13,563 bases of DNA. Origin: Acetobacteraceae bacterium (GTDB lineage Bacteria > Pseudomonadota > Alphaproteobacteria > Acetobacterales > Acetobacteraceae). The stretch is from contig JADGHI010000051.1 of assembly GCA_019689515.1 (NCBI GenBank), positions 1 through 13,563 on the forward strand, in the 5' to 3' direction. Position 1 is the first letter of the stretch. Each line of letters opens with the position of its first letter. Shown in pieces: positions 12,693 to 13,563 of this stretch. The notes under the pieces were generated by a model. That model had not been told where the DNA came from. It searched no databases and saw only the letters and a list, made by a program, of their open reading frames with translations. The translations under genes and the position numbers were made by a program.

Positions 12693-12719
12693 GGTGCCAC
12701 CCCGCAGCATGGCCCGGCG

Positions 12720-13563
12720 ATGGCAGTGAGAGCAGCAGAGGCACGGCGCCTCATCCTGGTGGTCGGCAGCGGCGCCTTCGCCGGCGCGCTCGCGACCCGC
12801 GTGACGGACCCGATGGTCGGCGTGATCGCCCACGACTTCGGCGTGCCGGTGGCGACCGCGGCCCTGCTCGCTACCGCCTATGCGCTGCCGCTCGCCGCGG
12901 TGCAGCCCGTGCTCGGGCCGGTCGCCGACGGCATGGGCAAGCGGCGGGTGATGGCGGCGGGGCTGGTGGTGATGGCACTCGCCCTGGCGGCCTGTGCCCT
13001 TGCGCCGAGCTTCGGGGCGCTGTTCGCGGCGCGCATGCTCGCCGGGGCGGCCTCGGGCGCGACGATGCCGCTCGCCATGGCGCTGATCGGCGACACGGTG
13101 CCGATCGAGGAACGCCAGGTGGCGCTGAGCCGCCTCTTGGTCTTCGCCATCACCGGCCAGGTCGCCGGCGGGGCGGCCGCGGGGGTGCTGGAGGCCCATC
13201 TCGGCTGGCGAGGCGTGATGGGGCTGTGCGCCGTGGTCGCCCTTGTCGCCGCCCTGGTGGTGCGCACCGCGCCGCTGCCCGGCGTGCCGGAGGCGGCGGC
13301 GGGGCGGTTCAGCCTCGACCAGGCACTCGGCCGCTACCGGGCGATCCTCTCGAACCGCGCCGCGCTCGAGCTCTACGCGGCAGTGTGCGTCGAGGGGGCG
13401 GTGGTGTTCGGGAGCTTCCCCTTCTTCGCCACCATGCTCACCACGCGTGGCCTCGGCGGGGTGACGGAGGCCGGGATGGCGATCGGGGCCTTCGGGGCCG
13501 GCGGCTTCATCTATGCGGCGCTGGCGCGACCGTTGCTGACCCGGTTCGGACAGGGGGCGGTGG
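12720..13563 (+). CDS. MFS transporter, partial (3' end outside window)
   Basis: At least 281 residues of a major facilitator superfamily transporter, cut by the window end. An N-terminal first helix (LILVVGSGAFAGALATRVTD) is followed by helix 2 (AALLATAYALPLAAVQPVLG), the motif-A loop GPVADGMGKRRVM between helices 2 and 3, helices 3 and 4 (LVVMALALAACALAPSF; ARMLAGAASGATMPLAMALI) and helices 5 and 6. The central loop (about FSLDQALGRYRAILSNRAAL) leads into helix 7. This is the layout of 12-helix drug/H+ antiporters (DHA1-like), but the substrate is not readable. The ATG at 12720 is the only start in its frame before a helix; the ribosome site is weak. It is divergent from the MDR-family dehydrogenase and may share its control region. 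Confidence 0.9.
   Translation, partial: MAVRAAEARRLILVVGSGAFAGALATRVTDPMVGVIAHDFGVPVATAALLATAYALPLAAVQPVLGPVADGMGKRRVMAAGLVVMALALAACALAPSFGALFAARMLAGAASGATMPLAMALIGDTVPIEERQVALSRLLVFAITGQVAGGAAAGVLEAHLGWRGVMGLCAVVALVAALVVRTAPLPGVPEAAAGRFSLDQALGRYRAILSNRAALELYAAVCVEGAVVFGSFPFFATMLTTRGLGGVTEAGMAIGAFGAGGFIYAALARPLLTRFGQGAV

Overview
The window is very GC-rich DNA with almost every reading frame open, so most long ORFs are shadows of real genes on the other strand or in other frames. Gene content points to an alphaproteobacterium, probably Acetobacteraceae (Roseomonas-like). The indicators are an alphaproteobacterial-type ribosomal protein S1, a Tat-exported Bug/TctC binding protein, two short-chain dehydrogenases and small conserved proteins of a kind common in that group. 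This placement is inference; no rRNA or tRNA gene was seen.

Layout. Positions 67-2819 hold a tandem-domain universal stress protein (-), an exported YkuD-type L,D-transpeptidase (+) and a helical phasin-like protein (+). Two 14-bp TTGA-N6-TCAA palindromes of the FNR/FixK/Anr class lie in the intergenic DNA, upstream of the stress protein and of the phasin-like gene. Positions 2835-5482 hold two divergent SDR oxidoreductases and an M19 dipeptidase. The second SDR lacks the catalytic Tyr and Asn of its family. Positions 5813-6287 hold two tiny conserved minus-strand genes. Positions 6707-10010 hold a cold-shock protein, a small conserved protein, a full-length six-domain ribosomal protein S1 and a DUF4262 protein, all on the plus strand. 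Positions 10274-12598 hold an orphan Bug/TctC solute-binding protein and a zinc-independent quinone-reductase-like dehydrogenase, both minus strand. Between these two genes are a truncated YqaE/Pmp3-like remnant and an exact 25-bp tandem repeat with a strong hairpin. An MFS transporter starts at 12720 and runs off the window end.

How it fits together. The left end looks like a stress or low-oxygen module (stress protein, envelope transpeptidase, phasin-like protein) possibly under a Crp/Fnr regulator. The middle right is RNA-centred (Csp plus S1). The rest is a mosaic of single-gene metabolic and transport units. Most genes are followed closely by a GC-rich hairpin without a T-tract, which suggests mostly monocistronic transcription.

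I found no CRISPR array, transposase, phage gene or clear defence system. The observations I consider most worth checking are the pair of FNR-type boxes, the SDR without its catalytic Tyr, and the YqaE remnant in frame with the binding protein.
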